From CAZVFX01 sp964626565 (GTDB lineage Bacteria > Myxococcota_A > UBA9042 > CAIXZC01), in assembly GCA_964626565.1 (NCBI GenBank), contig CAZVFX010000149.1, positions 1-15,489 on the forward strand: a stretch of DNA of 15,489 nt, in the 5' to 3' direction. The translations under genes and the position numbers were made by a program. Of this stretch, positions 5,519 to 12,365 are shown piece by piece (positions within the stretch are counted from its first letter, which is position 1; the number at the start of each line of letters is the position of its first letter). Under the pieces are notes generated by a model that was given only the letters and a program-made list of their open reading frames with translations, was not told where the DNA came from and made no database searches.

Positions 5519-8218
5519 TCAAGGACAAGAACCGCACTGTTTGCCACCAACTTCGTCAACGCAGATTTCGTCCCACGTCCAGAGACAACAGAATGGGTCA
5601 GCGGCGCAGACGCAGCTCTCAATCACCTGGTCCGCACAACCGGGAGTACCGTTCTCAGCACAGCAGTCTCCCGTGCACGAGCCGCAACTGTCGGCCAGTG
5701 CGGCACACCCTTCGTCCCACGTATCGCTGCAGCAGTCGGGCAAGGTGTCACAAACGCAATTCTGAACGATCTCGTCCTGGCATCCAAAGTTCTCGTGAGC
5801 CGTGCAGCAACTTCCGGCACAACTGCCGCAGTCCGAAGAGCAGGTGTAGCAGTTTTCGCCCAATTGCGGCTGGCATACTCCGTCGTCGCAAGTGATGAGC
5901 CCTTCGCAGTCGTCGCACCCCAGAAGGGCCACCTGCTGGGCGCAGTCGTCGTCCCAGGGCTGCTGACAGCATTCCGGGTACTGAGCGCACACGCAGGCTT
6001 CGGTGGACTCGTCCTCGCAGCCGGCCGAGGAATTTGCGGCACAGCAGGCGCCGTCGCATGAGCCGCAGTTGTCAGCCGCGGTTGCACAGCCCAGATCCCA
6101 TGCGTCCGTGCAACAATAGGGAAGGTCGGCGCATACACACGACTGCACTGCTGCGTCCAGGCATCCGTAGCTCTCGTGTTCCAGGCAGCAACTCTCGGGA
6201 CAGGTCCCGCAGTCTTCAATGCAACTGACACAACTCTCATCGGCCTGCGGTACGCAAACGCCGTCTCCACAGGTGGGGAGGGCGGCGCACTCGTCGCAAC
6301 CCAGCAAATTCACCGCCAGCACGCAGTCAAAGGTCCAACCTTCCTGGCAGCACTCGGGCATCTTCGCACAGACGCAGTCTTCGGTTTCCTGAACGTCACA
6401 ACCGGGACCTTCGTGGATACTGCAGCAACTTGCCGGGCACACGCCGCAGTCGTCGCTGCACAGCAGACAGTTCTCACCGTATTCGGGGTTGCACACTCCG
6501 TTGCCGCAGAACTGGGCGCAGTCTTCCGGGCAGGCGGTCAGCGACTCGTCGCCGTTGCACTCACCGTCCCCGCACCAGATACCTTCGACGCAGTCCACGC
6601 ATCCCAGGGTCTGGGCCTCGTCAACGCAGATGCCGTCCCAATACGAATCGCAGCAATAGGGGTCGTGGGCGCAGACGCACGCTTCAATGGTTTCATCGGC
6701 GCAGCCGGGGGTCAGGTTGGCGTCGCAGCAATTGCCGCCGCAGCTTCCGCAGTTGTCGGCCTCAGTCGCACAGCCGGAGTCCCACGGCCCGGCACAGCAT
6801 GACGCGTCGATAGCGCAAACGCAATCCATGACCGACTGGTCCGCACAGCCGGTGCTCTCCTTGGCTGTGCAGCAACTGCCTGAGCAGGGACCGCAATCGG
6901 ACGGGCAATTCACGCACGATTCGCCGTACAGGGTGTCGCACGCACCGTTGCCGCAGCACCCACCGCAATCCTGGGGGCAGGTGTTGCAGGTTTCGTCTCC
7001 GTTGCACGCTGCGTCACCACAGGAGGGCAGCGGTGCGCACTCACCACAGCCGAGCATGGTGACTGCCTGCACGCACGGGGCGCTCCAGGCGTCGTTGCAG
7101 CACTCGGGGGCGGCTGCGCACACGCACTCTTCGATGGCCTCAGTGTCGCACCCCGGCGTCTCGTGCACGGAGCAACAGTTACCAAAGCAAACGCCGCAAC
7201 CATCGGCCTCAGCCGCACAGACAAAGTCCCACTCGGCGTAGCAGCAGAACGGGTCCAGGTCGCAGACGCAGTCCTGGACTGTCAAGTCCTTGCAGCCGGC
7301 GCCTTCATGGGGCAGGCAGCAACTACCCTCACAATCCCCGCAGTCAGCGTGACAGGTCGCGCAAGTCTCGCCGAAGGAAGCGTCGCAAACGCCATTGCCG
7401 CAGGGAATGTCAGCGTCGTCCATATCGATGAGGCCGTCGCAGTCGTTGTCCAAACCGTCACAACAAAGCTCCACCACTCGGTAGGCCCCATTGTTCTTGA
7501 TGTAGTCCTGCTTTATGCAAGGGTTCCATGAGCCGTCAACACAGTGAGAAGCCGACTTCAACGCGCCGGAACAGACACCGATCTGCTTCTCGCAGGCCTG
7601 CAGCACCAGGTCCCCATCGTCACCGTCGATCAGCCCGTTGCAATCGTTGTCCGCACCGTCGCAGGTCTCCGGAGCCGCACTGTAGGACGTCGGGTCCAGG
7701 TCATCGCAGTCCTTTGGCGGCGATTCCCCGTCGCCGTCGGAATCGGGGTCACAGAAGTTGAGCTGGCCGTCGTCATCATAGTCGGCAGTTCCCGGACCGC
7801 CCGACTTGTCCATGATGACGGAAACGAGGAAGTTGATATCGACGTTGGTGATCGCGCCGTCGCAGTTCAGGTCCGCGTTGAGCTTCTCCACCGTGCCCAG
7901 GCAGAAGTCGTCGTCCGCGCCCGGGTCGGTGCATTGTCCGGTTGCGCCCAGCGTCACGTCGGGCGCAACACATTCGGGGAGGCAGACAACCTCGGCATCG
8001 AAGCCCGGGCGGCAGGTGGTGGCGGCCGGGCAATCTTCTTGCGCGACACAGTGGGTGGGAACCGCGAGCCGCTCGTAGAGCAGCATCTGGCACTGCAAGT
8101 CCTGAGCGTCGGCCGCGGCGTCATTGTTGAGGTCGCCGTTTGGAGCCGTATATGGCGTCAGGCTCGCCGATGCAAACCCAAGTCCAATCGCCAGGATGCC
8201 GATAAGCCACCGCTTCAT
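5519..8218 (-). CDS. Secreted dockerin-like protein with alternating cysteine-rich module array
   Basis: 899 residues. The ATG at 8218 follows GGGGAG, and residues 1-18 (MKRWLIGILAIGLGFASA) are a Sec signal without lipobox. Dockerin-like loops lie at D29-D40 (DLNNDAAADAQD) and D116-D127 (DLNCDGAITNVD), split by a Cys insert. An Asp-rich DPDSDGDGE stretch follows, then two MopE-type motifs at about 184 (CDGADNDCNGLID) and 252 (CDGLDNDCDGLID). From C273 to the end are nine copies of a roughly 47-residue module (GxCC...GC...CVC...PxCC...W...C...C..C) mixed with seven short CGNGVC...ExC..C..DCGxC units. This array holds about 130 Cys in 627 residues. The 47-residue type resembles CC/W modules seen in secreted planctomycete and myxobacterial proteins. 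The N-terminus is paralogous to the gene at 1-2184. It has its own predicted promoter. Its role is unknown; a disulfide-hardened extracellular structural or binding protein is inferred. Confidence 0.92.
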   Translation of the reverse strand: MKRWLIGILAIGLGFASASLTPYTAPNGDLNNDAAADAQDLQCQMLLYERLAVPTHCVAQEDCPAATTCRPGFDAEVVCLPECVAPDVTLGATGQCTDPGADDDFCLGTVEKLNADLNCDGAITNVDINFLVSVIMDKSGGPGTADYDDDGQLNFCDPDSDGDGESPPKDCDDLDPTSYSAAPETCDGADNDCNGLIDGDDGDLVLQACEKQIGVCSGALKSASHCVDGSWNPCIKQDYIKNNGAYRVVELCCDGLDNDCDGLIDMDDADIPCGNGVCDASFGETCATCHADCGDCEGSCCLPHEGAGCKDLTVQDCVCDLDPFCCYAEWDFVCAAEADGCGVCFGNCCSVHETPGCDTEAIEECVCAAAPECCNDAWSAPCVQAVTMLGCGECAPLPSCGDAACNGDETCNTCPQDCGGCCGNGACDTLYGESCVNCPSDCGPCSGSCCTAKESTGCADQSVMDCVCAIDASCCAGPWDSGCATEADNCGSCGGNCCDANLTPGCADETIEACVCAHDPYCCDSYWDGICVDEAQTLGCVDCVEGIWCGDGECNGDESLTACPEDCAQFCGNGVCNPEYGENCLLCSDDCGVCPASCCSIHEGPGCDVQETEDCVCAKMPECCQEGWTFDCVLAVNLLGCDECAALPTCGDGVCVPQADESCVSCIEDCGTCPESCCLEHESYGCLDAAVQSCVCADLPYCCTDAWDLGCATAADNCGSCDGACCAANSSAGCEDESTEACVCAQYPECCQQPWDDDCAQQVALLGCDDCEGLITCDDGVCQPQLGENCYTCSSDCGSCAGSCCTAHENFGCQDEIVQNCVCDTLPDCCSDTWDEGCAALADSCGSCTGDCCAENGTPGCADQVIESCVCAADPFCCLWTWDEICVDEVGGKQCGSCP
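5522..7402 (-). repeat. Alternating Cys-module array (9 long CC/W modules, 7 short CGDGVC modules)
   Basis: Protein residues 273-899. With short units a-g and long units 1-9, the order is a-1-2-b-c-3-4-d-e-5-f-6-7-g-8-9. Long modules carry ten Cys each and one invariant Trp after the second CC pair. Short modules usually carry six Cys. Long modules fall into two types: A (1, 3, 6, 8; three ending ADxCGSC and module 1 ADGCGVC) and B (2, 4, 5, 7 and probably 9; most ending LGCxxC). Confidence 0.88.
7799..7876 (-). other. Dockerin-like calcium loop, second half
   Basis: Residues 115-140 of the 899-residue protein. DLNCDGAITNVD is followed by the hydrophobic helix INFLVSVIMDK. It differs in only one position from the equivalent loop of the paralogue at 1720-1794. 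Confidence 0.6.
8063..8137 (-). other. Dockerin-like calcium loop, first half
   Basis: Residues 28-52 of the 899-residue protein. DLNNDAAADAQD keeps D, N, D and D at loop positions 1, 3, 5 and 12 and is followed by LQCQMLLYERL. It lies directly after the signal peptide, as in the paralogue. Confidence 0.55.
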
Positions 8219-8248
8219 AACCGTTTCTCCCCTAGTGCTCTAACACCA

Positions 8249-8278
8249 AGTACAACAGTGTTTAACTACTCATGTCAA
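8249..8278 (-). promoter_or_regulatory. Predicted sigma70-type promoter for the 899-aa gene
   Basis: On the minus strand there is a perfect -35, TTGACA (8278-8273), an 18-nt spacer and TGTACT (8254-8249) as -10. The start codon is about 30 nt below the -10. The same -10 hexamer occurs before the gene at 12211. An 8-bp palindrome, ACGATCGT (8289-8296), lies just upstream and could be an operator. Confidence 0.5.
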
Positions 8279-8320
8279 GGTAAATACAACGATCGTATCT
8301 ATAGGAATCTTGGTGGTAGA

Positions 8321-11300
8321 CTATGGCGTGGGTTCGCTGAACTCGACGATAAGCGTGAAGGGACCCTTGTCTATGCCCGTTTCTCCATCAGCCACGACGA
8401 AGTACGTTCCCGGCTCCAAAACCAGATCGAGGACAACGGCCAACTGGTCCCCCATACCGCAAGCCACCTCCTCCTCGGCCGAACAGCCGTCCTTGTAGAT
8501 GTAGAGCACCGGCCAGTCGCTGGTTCCCTCGAAGTCGTGGGACATCAACACCGCCATAGTATCGGCCAGTTCAAAGGTCCACACGACGTCGTTGGAATTG
8601 ACGCTCATGTTGGCGCAGCTTCCCGAGTGGTCCGGGGCCTTGGTGGTCGTGTCCCCCTGCAGAAGGATCTGCAGGCCCGCATCCGCCAGCCCGATGGCCT
8701 CCCCGTTGCCGATGAGGGAGGGATAGGTGCAGGTCTCCCCAGCGCAAATCTCTTCGTCCAGGCAGTCGTCATCCATGCAGTCAATCAGCCCATCCTTTTC
8801 GTCGTCTATGCCGTCCGTGCAGTTCGTCTCTTCGTACAGGCTCGGAGTGACCGTCAACGAGTAGGTTCCTTCATCGCCGACGAAGTCTGCATCTGCAACC
8901 AGGTAGTAGGTTCCAGGCTCCAGCGGCTCCACCAGCTCAGAGGGATCGAGTCCTCCCGAGGCGCACGCCAACTCGGTCTCGGCCGTGCACTGGTCACCCA
9001 TCAGGTAGAGCACGGGTGCGGTGTACTTGGAGTCGAAGTCCATGGAAAAGGTGAACAGCAGCAGCTCGTCGACGACGATTTCCCACACGTCGTCAGCGGC
9101 CTCCTGGGAGGCCTGGCTGCAACTCCCGGTCAGGTCCCAACTCATGCCTGTGGTGTCGCCCTGGTAGCTGAACGAGTTACCGATGTCCCCGGGGCCGATG
9201 GGCGCACCGTCGTTCACCTGGTTGGCAACTGCGCACGTTTCCCCCACACAAGCCGGCTCGGCCACGCAGTCAGGGTCGAAGCAGTCGCTGAGGCCGTCGT
9301 CATCGTCATCCTGGCCGTTCTGGCAGAAAATCTCTGCGCTGCTGACCGCGATGAACTTCCACTGGATTTCGTACGGGTAGCCGCCTTCGCCGTTGGAGTC
9401 GAGGATGAAGTAGTATACCCCCGGGTCGAGCAGTTCCAGGTACGACAAGGCCCCGCTCTGGCCCTGGTCGCAGAACTCGCTGTTCCAGGGGAAGCATGAG
9501 TCGACGTAGCCGAACATCACCGGAGCTTCCACAATCGCGTTCTGGACCTCCACGGAAACGAACATGGGTACCTGGAGCTCGAAGCTCCAGACTTCGTCCG
9601 GAGAGCCCGACGACGCAGCAGCACACCAGGCCGAATAGTCAGCCTCCTTGGGACCGGTGTGGCCTGAACTGATCACCTCGAGGCCGCTGTCCGCCTCGCC
9701 CAAGGGTGCGTCGGCAACCATGAGCGCGTTGGCGCAGGTGTGGCCGAGGCAGGCTGAAGCCTGGGCACAATCCTGGTCGAAGCAGTCGGCGGCACCATCG
9801 CAATCGTCGTCAATGCCGTTGCCGCAGGTAATCTCCACCAGGCAGCCCGGAGTGCCGGCGCACTCGTCGTCGCAGCAGTCGGTCAGACCGTCCAGATCGT
9901 TGTCCACCCCGTCGCCACAATCGTCTTCGGTAAGCAAAGCCTCGAACGCGACGGAAAGCTCGTAGTCAGCGGCTGCGTTGTCCCACGCCCCGTCTACAAT
10001 GAGGGTGTATTCCCCAGCGGAAAGTTGGAGGCTGAGTCCGGCCTGGCTGGTGGAGGTGGCGTCGCACGCCAGTTCGGCTTCGCACCCTTCCTGAAGCAGG
10101 TAGATGGCAGGCCATTTGTCATCGGAAAACAGGACGCTCACTCCAACCTGTACCGTTTCCGAAACCGAAATCAGCCACACCGCATCGGGGGCGTGACCGC
10201 TCTTGGAGCTGCACGACCCCATGAGCTCGTTTCCGTAGCCGACCGTCGAGCCTTCATAGGTCAGAATCTGTCCTTCCATCTCCGGGCCCACCGGCGCCCC
10301 GTCATTAATGAGCAACGGCTGCAGGCAGGTGTCGCCGGCCCCGCACGCTGCGGCCGCCAGGCAGTCCGGATCGTTGCAATCCACCAGGCCGTCCAGGTCG
10401 TCGTCATTGCCGTCGAGGCATTCGCTCTCGTTGCCCGGGACCGCCACAAAGCCGATAGCCAGTTCGAAATCGCCGGCAGAATCTGCAAAGCCGTGAATTG
10501 CGGCATGGAATGTTCCTGATTCATAGACGGTGAAGGAGATGGTCTCCGACTCGCCGGCGCCAACAGCATCCACCTGGTCGAGCAGGCTGCCGCTCCCGTC
10601 CGCCAACCCCAGCACAAGGTCCAACTCCTGCCCCGGGGCCGCGGCCAGATCCAGATAGCCGGGACCGGGAAGCGAGAATGCGAACCAGTCCGCATCTGCA
10701 GCCGGGTAGATGTTGGCTCCAGCGGTGGAAGTGGGCGTATTGCCCAGGTCGTAGGCCGAATCGGCATCGTCGTTGTTTTCGTAAGGGTCCAGGCAGTTGG
10801 GCGACGCGGCACAATCATCGTCGGCGCAGTCCACCGCCTCGTCCAGGTCGTTGTCCTTGGCATCGAAGCAATCTGTCTCGGTTCCGGGGACCAGGTCGAC
10901 CGCGACCAGGAAGGTATACTCCTCCTTGTCTCCGGCATACACCGCGTCCAGAACCGCGTAGTAGGTCCCCGCGTCGAGCACCAGCTCCAGCTTGGCCGCA
11001 TTTCCGGACCCGGAAGCGCATCCCAACTCAATGCCGTCTTCACAACCATCGTCCAGAAGGTACACTACCGGCCAGGCGCTGCCGGAGAAATCATGGTTCA
11101 GTGAGACAGCCATCGTTTCGGCCAATTCCAGGCGGTACACAGTGTCGTTGGCTGACGCGGCGCCGTCAGCGCAGGAGCCACCGAGGTCACCGTTCATGTA
11201 CGTGGTGTCCCCTTCGTAGGTGAAGACCGACCCGGCGTCCGCCGCGGACAGCGGTTGGCCGTCGTTTACGTCCAGGGCGTCGTCGCACCCTTCCCCCGGA
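8321..11300 (-). repeat. Six PPC-like domain repeats with Asp-rich linkers
   Basis: Protein residues from about 305 to 1296. Each repeat except the second opens with C-x8-11-G/D-x2-[IL]G and a TYEGDTT-like strand. It passes an SCS/SCA-x-N/PDxVW strand and ends with [PAE]GxYxxxxD. Six linkers of the CxDGxDDDxDGLxDC type separate the repeats, and three more precede the first, making nine. The second repeat is closest to the canonical PPC form (ADADWFAFSL). Confidence 0.75.
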
Positions 11301-12211
11301 TAGTCGGCGCATGCGGGATGACCCTCGCAGTCGCTGTCTTCACAGTCCGTCTGCTCGTCAAGGTCGTCGTCGATCTTGTTGGTGCAATTCGTCTCTTCAT
11401 CCGGCCCACAGTCCGGCGATTCTTCACAGTCGGGGTCCAGGCAATCCACCAGCTCGTCCAGGTCGTCGTCGATCTCATTGCCGCAATCGACTTCGGTCTC
11501 CGGCGCGCATTCCGGGGCCAGCTCGCAATCCGGGTCCTCGCAATCCACCAGGTCGTCGTTGTCGTCGTCCTCTTCGTTGGTGCAATCCTCGAAACAGGCA
11601 CCTTCCCCCGGGACGCATTCGCCGTCTACACACCAGTCTCCTTCGGTGCACACGTCGCCGTCCGAGCAGGCCTGGTCAGCCGGCTCGTTGGTGCAATCCT
11701 CCTGCATGGAGCATTTGTCTTCCGTGCACGGATTGGAGTCGTCACAGGACGTGTGGTTGGGAGAGTGCACAACAGCCTTCTTCTCCTCGTCGCAAAGGTC
11801 CGCGGTGCACTCGATGCCGTCGTCAACAACCGGCGGTTGGCCGCCGACACATTCGCCCGAGGCCGAATCGCACGTTTCCTTGCCGTTGCAGTACTCCCCG
11901 TCGTCGCAATCCTTCGCCTCACCCGCACATTTCCCCTCGGCGCACTGATCCCCTTCAGTACACGGGTCTCCATCGTCACAAGCTAGATCGTTTGCAACGG
12001 TCCCGCACTTGCCGTTGTTGCACACCGGTGTCAGGCACGGATTGTCCGATTCGCACTCTTTGTCCGCCAGGCAACCGGAGGGAACATCCTTGGTCGTATC
12101 GGGCGGTGATTTCACGTCCTCGGACTCTTCGCCCCCGCCTCCACAAGAGGCCACGCAGAAGACTGCGGCAACAACCAGAAGCGTCGCCCTGCAACTTAAC
12201 CACGATTTCAT
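8321..12211 (-). CDS. Large lipoprotein with Cys-rich stalk, Asp-rich linkers and six PPC-like domains
   Basis: 1296 residues. The ATG at 12211 is preceded by GGAGAT. The signal peptide ends in the lipobox VASC (lipidated C23) followed by a GGGG/acidic linker. Residues 45-205 are CDDGDPCTEGDxC-type cysteine repeats. Three tandem Asp-rich linkers (CxNxxDDDxDxxxDCxDxDC) follow at about 207-300. Six beta-rich domains of 130-155 residues then come at about 305-460, 470-605, 625-775, 820-965, 985-1135 and 1157-1293, separated by further linkers. Typical strings are AGTYYAVLDA, PGTYYLVADADF and, in the second domain, ADWFAFSLPG, which match bacterial pre-peptidase C-terminal (PPC) domains. The fourth copy is the most divergent. 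It is probably outer-membrane anchored and extends outward, with the linkers binding calcium (inferred). No protease or other catalytic domain is present, although PPC domains usually accompany enzymes. Confidence 0.92.
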   Translation of the reverse strand: MKSWLSCRATLLVVAAVFCVASCGGGGEESEDVKSPPDTTKDVPSGCLADKECESDNPCLTPVCNNGKCGTVANDLACDDGDPCTEGDQCAEGKCAGEAKDCDDGEYCNGKETCDSASGECVGGQPPVVDDGIECTADLCDEEKKAVVHSPNHTSCDDSNPCTEDKCSMQEDCTNEPADQACSDGDVCTEGDWCVDGECVPGEGACFEDCTNEEDDDNDDLVDCEDPDCELAPECAPETEVDCGNEIDDDLDELVDCLDPDCEESPDCGPDEETNCTNKIDDDLDEQTDCEDSDCEGHPACADYPGEGCDDALDVNDGQPLSAADAGSVFTYEGDTTYMNGDLGGSCADGAASANDTVYRLELAETMAVSLNHDFSGSAWPVVYLLDDGCEDGIELGCASGSGNAAKLELVLDAGTYYAVLDAVYAGDKEEYTFLVAVDLVPGTETDCFDAKDNDLDEAVDCADDDCAASPNCLDPYENNDDADSAYDLGNTPTSTAGANIYPAADADWFAFSLPGPGYLDLAAAPGQELDLVLGLADGSGSLLDQVDAVGAGESETISFTVYESGTFHAAIHGFADSAGDFELAIGFVAVPGNESECLDGNDDDLDGLVDCNDPDCLAAAACGAGDTCLQPLLINDGAPVGPEMEGQILTYEGSTVGYGNELMGSCSSKSGHAPDAVWLISVSETVQVGVSVLFSDDKWPAIYLLQEGCEAELACDATSTSQAGLSLQLSAGEYTLIVDGAWDNAAADYELSVAFEALLTEDDCGDGVDNDLDGLTDCCDDECAGTPGCLVEITCGNGIDDDCDGAADCFDQDCAQASACLGHTCANALMVADAPLGEADSGLEVISSGHTGPKEADYSAWCAAASSGSPDEVWSFELQVPMFVSVEVQNAIVEAPVMFGYVDSCFPWNSEFCDQGQSGALSYLELLDPGVYYFILDSNGEGGYPYEIQWKFIAVSSAEIFCQNGQDDDDDGLSDCFDPDCVAEPACVGETCAVANQVNDGAPIGPGDIGNSFSYQGDTTGMSWDLTGSCSQASQEAADDVWEIVVDELLLFTFSMDFDSKYTAPVLYLMGDQCTAETELACASGGLDPSELVEPLEPGTYYLVADADFVGDEGTYSLTVTPSLYEETNCTDGIDDEKDGLIDCMDDDCLDEEICAGETCTYPSLIGNGEAIGLADAGLQILLQGDTTTKAPDHSGSCANMSVNSNDVVWTFELADTMAVLMSHDFEGTSDWPVLYIYKDGCSAEEEVACGMGDQLAVVLDLVLEPGTYFVVADGETGIDKGPFTLIVEFSEPTP

Positions 12212-12251
12212 TCTATCTCCATCATCAGGAGGTATTTAACTACTGGTAAAA

Positions 12252-12280
12252 AGTACAGCAAGAGGGGAGTTGTAAGTCAA
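12252..12280 (-). promoter_or_regulatory. Predicted sigma70-type promoter for the 1296-aa lipoprotein gene
   Basis: On the minus strand TTGACT (12280-12275), a 17-nt spacer and TGTACT (12257-12252) lie about 40 nt above the start codon at 12211. The -10 is identical to that proposed for the gene at 8218. Confidence 0.5.
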
Positions 12281-12296
12281 GAGAAAAGGACCGGGT

Positions 12297-12324
12297 TTGC
12301 TTCCGACAACCCGTGTGCTAAGGT
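12297..12324 (+). promoter_or_regulatory. Possible promoter for the spermidine-synthase-like gene
   Basis: TTGCTT (12297-12302), a 16-nt spacer and TAAGGT (12319-12324) preceded by TG one base away, which would act as an extended -10. The match is weak. The -35 overlaps one arm of an inverted repeat, CGGGTT (12292-12297) with AACCCG (12308-12313). It is about 40 nt upstream of the chosen GTG start. Confidence 0.35.
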
Positions 12325-12352
12325 GTGCCGTTGGCCGACTTCAAGTCAGCAG

Positions 12353-12360
12353 AAGGAGGT
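12353..12360 (+). promoter_or_regulatory. Ribosome binding site that fixes the start of the membrane gene
   Basis: AAGGAGGT, a near-perfect Shine-Dalgarno, lies 5 nt before GTG at 12366. This favours the GTG over the in-frame TTG at 12297, which has no such site and would add a 23-residue Arg/Cys-rich leader ahead of the first membrane segment. Confidence 0.8.
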
Positions 12361-12365
12361 GCCCA

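Noticed and set aside
8219..8320. Rho-independent terminator after the 1296-aa lipoprotein gene
   Set aside because: No GC-rich stem followed by a T-run was found on the minus strand. Only a short palindrome and a probable promoter are present.
7544..9499. 651-codon plus-strand open frame
   Set aside because: It runs antisense across two minus-strand genes and their intergenic gap. It is low in domain-like pattern and exists because Asp (GAC/GAT) and Cys (TGC) codons give few stops in that antisense frame.
12227..12233. Perfect AGGAGGT on the plus strand
   Set aside because: No start codon with an extended frame follows at a usable distance. It lies in the leader of the minus-strand lipoprotein gene and is probably chance.
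12297..12365. Upstream TTG start for the membrane gene
   Set aside because: It has no Shine-Dalgarno, and the added Arg/Cys-rich leader does not suit a membrane protein. AAGGAGGT directly precedes the GTG at 12366.
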